NCBI GenBank assembly: GCA_007122745.1
Contig: SKTA01000058.1
Span: forward strand, 1-25,300
Direction of reading: 5' to 3'
Origin: Bacteroidales bacterium
GTDB lineage: Bacteria; Bacteroidota; Bacteroidia; Bacteroidales; UBA7960
DNA: 25,300 nt
The translations under genes and the position numbers were made by a program. Position 1 is the first letter of the stretch, and every line of letters starts with the position of its first letter. The notes beneath the pieces were generated by a model that saw nothing but the letters and a program-made list of their open reading frames with translations, did no database searches and had not been told where the DNA came from. Shown here piece by piece: positions 24,058 through 25,300 of this stretch.

Positions 24058-24675
24058 CTAGCTGTCTTTTTTGCGGCTGCCTTTCCTTTTATTTATTTCA
24101 TCGCGGATCACTGAAGCTTTTTCATAAGCCTCGGCATCAATGGCCTCCATCAGCTTTTTCTCGAGTTCCTTGAGCGTCATATGGTGATAGGTGACCGCTG
24201 GATCTTCGGTGGTGGAAACATCTCCTGTTTTGGCTTCCTGCCTGCCGGGAATGCTCTCATCCCCCTCCTGCATAACAATGCCGGCGGCGTTTAATATCTT
24301 TTCATAAGTGTAGATGGGGCACTTAAACCGGACGGCGATGGCAACGGCATCCGATGTCCTGGAGTCAATCTCAACCTCTTTAACGCCGTCAAAACATATG
24401 AGTTTCGCATAAAAGATGCCTTCGCTGAACTTGTAAATGATCACTTCATTTATTGAGATATTGAAAGTTGTTGCGAAGTTTTTGAACAGATCGTGAGTTA
24501 ATGGCCTGCTGGGTTTCATTTTTTCAAGTTCAATGGCAATGGCCTGAGCTTCAAAACTCCCAATGATGATAGGCAACCGGCGTTTTTTCCCTGCTTCACC
24601 AAAAATAAGGGCATAAGCACCCGATTGAGATTGGCTGTAGGATATCCCCAAAATATCAAGCTTAATTTTCTTCAT
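24058..24675 (-). CDS. DUF151 bifunctional-nuclease family protein with UVR motif
   Basis: The 205-residue protein has a DUF151 domain at about 1-135 (MKKIKLDILGISYSQSQSGA, LPIIIGSFEAQAIAIELE, IDSRTSDAVAIAVRFKCPIY) and a UVR helix hairpin at about 166-198 (LKELEKKLMEAIDAEAYEKA, SVIRDEINKRK), which in UvrB and UvrC mediates protein contacts. DUF151 members have been described as bifunctional RNase/DNase; whether this one is a nuclease is not shown. The frame stays open upstream to 24729, but the -7 promoter element lies at 24727-24734, so that earlier ATG is not transcribed and the ATG at 24675 is chosen. It starts a co-oriented set with the nucleoside transporter, thyA and folA. Confidence 0.88.
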   Translation of the reverse strand: MKKIKLDILGISYSQSQSGAYALIFGEAGKKRRLPIIIGSFEAQAIAIELEKMKPSRPLTHDLFKNFATTFNISINEVIIYKFSEGIFYAKLICFDGVKEVEIDSRTSDAVAIAVRFKCPIYTYEKILNAAGIVMQEGDESIPGRQEAKTGDVSTTEDPAVTYHHMTLKELEKKLMEAIDAEAYEKASVIRDEINKRKGSRKKDS

Positions 24676-24726
24676 AAAGGGCCCCTTCTTCTTCTCTGAA
24701 TAATAATTTGATGCTCGAACAAGAAA

Positions 24727-24734
24727 CAAATTTA
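24727..24734 (-). promoter_or_regulatory. -7 element for the DUF151 gene
   Basis: The minus strand reads TAAATTTG, an exact TAnnTTTG match, with TTG 18 bases further upstream (24753-24755). Transcription would start near 24723, leaving a leader of about 48 bases before the ATG at 24675. Confidence 0.6.
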
Positions 24735-24895
24735 CGGTTTTTTTGGAGAAAGCAACATAAGAGTTTGTCTAATAAATACCAAAATTGTTCAGGTATTTGA
24801 ATAAAACAATCATTGGATAACACTACATAAACTTAACATCCGGAAAAAACCCCATAAAATCCCGTTCGATTCATTTTTTTAACTGAATAATTATT

Positions 24896-24903
24896 TATTT
24901 TTG
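24896..24903 (+). promoter_or_regulatory. -7 element for hppA
   Basis: TATTTTTG is an exact TAnnTTTG match, 51 bases before the hppA ATG. The expected -33 position is T-rich (CATTTTTTT) but without a TTG. The promoter is divergent from that of the DUF151 gene. Confidence 0.5.
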
Positions 24904-24954
24904 CGAACATCAATTAAACCAATTCATTCATTAACCCAAAACACACAATTTAAC

Positions 24955-25300
24955 ATGCCTTCAATTTTTTGGTTAGTACCCGTAAGTTCATTATTGGCAC
25001 TCGGATTCGCCTGGTATTTCTTCAGGCAGATGATGTCGATGGACGAAGGGACAATTATGATGAAGCAAATTGCTGAACATGTTCGAAAAGGCGCCTCAGC
25101 ATATTTGCGTCAGCAGTACAAAGTGGTAATCATCGTGTTTGCAATCATCACGGTGATTTTTTCTTTTCTGGCCTATGGTCTGGGTGTTCAAAACACCTGG
25201 GTGCCGTTTGCTTTCATTACCGGCGGCTTTTTTTCAGGGTTGGCCGGTTTTTTTGGCATGAAAGCTGCCACTTACGCTTCCGGACGTGTGACCAATGCCT
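24955..25300 (+). CDS. hppA: Membrane-bound pyrophosphatase HppA (5' part)
   Basis: The first 115 codons of a gene that runs off the right edge are visible. The protein begins MPSIFWLVPVSSLLALGFAW (first membrane helix), then has MMSMDEGTIMMKQIAEHVRK and GASAYLRQQYK, the conserved cytoplasmic segment of ion-pumping pyrophosphatases, a second helix (VVIIVFAIITVIFSFLAYGL), and a third with GGFFSGLAGFFGMKAATYAS. The enzyme hydrolyses pyrophosphate to pump H+ or Na+ across the inner membrane. The residues that bind pyrophosphate and those that decide K+ dependence and ion choice lie outside the window. Confidence 0.93.
   Translation, partial: MPSIFWLVPVSSLLALGFAWYFFRQMMSMDEGTIMMKQIAEHVRKGASAYLRQQYKVVIIVFAIITVIFSFLAYGLGVQNTWVPFAFITGGFFSGLAGFFGMKAATYASGRVTNA

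Noticed and set aside
24676..24729. Longer N-terminus for the DUF151 protein starting at 24729
   Set aside because: The candidate -7 promoter at 24727-24734 overlaps this ATG, so it would precede the transcript, and the family begins at MKKIKLDILG.

Overview
The window looks like a stretch of chromosome from a member of the Bacteroidota (Bacteroidia-like). The evidence is a TonB-dependent receptor and a small partner that both carry a carboxypeptidase-regulatory-like domain, an OmpA protein with TPR, PD40 and CRD modules, a DUF6588-type envelope protein, and repeated promoters of the Bacteroidota -7 type (TAnnTTTG) in place of E. coli -10 boxes. Most genes are conserved housekeeping genes. 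I see no phage, insertion sequence, CRISPR array, tRNA or rRNA.

Layout. Positions 1-218 hold the 3' end of a DUF2148 ferredoxin-domain gene, followed by tpx (281-793, +). A bidirectional terminator at 837-873 separates tpx from convergent dnaK (890-2803, -). The next minus-strand genes are a TonB-dependent receptor (2977-5421, GTG start), a secreted one-domain CRD protein (5573-6232) and rpmB (6385-6621) with its own strong terminator. Plus-strand genes follow: an unrecognised exported protein (6795-7856), a DUF6588-like barrel protein (7884-8972) and a membrane-anchored J-domain protein (9111-9620). Convergent to these is a minus operon, read TPR protein (12843-11455), phosphosulfolactate synthase (11423-10641) and DUF368 polyprenyl-phosphate translocase (10590-9643).

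From 13125 the plus strand carries ffh, then the tightly spaced folD-queE-ompA/PorE-like set (14523-18033), dnaB (18173-19705) and a secreted protein with a GATase-like cysteine motif (19827-21098). The minus strand then has folA, thyA, a CNT nucleoside transporter and a DUF151/UVR protein, all co-oriented (21106-24675). Three of these concern nucleosides or thymidylate. The window ends in the 5' part of hppA, the membrane pyrophosphatase (24955 onwards).

Folate and one-carbon metabolism links folD, thyA and folA. Secretion and envelope biogenesis links ffh, the PorE-like protein, the TonB receptor and the DUF368 translocase. The least understood genes are the orphan phosphosulfolactate synthase, the exported GATase-like protein, and the 6795/7884 pair. 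No stretch longer than 300 bases lacks a gene. The largest gaps (12844-13124 and 24676-24954) are AT-rich divergent promoter regions with recognisable -7 elements and nothing else I could identify. I did not find a clearly new multi-gene system. The best leads are listed as findings.
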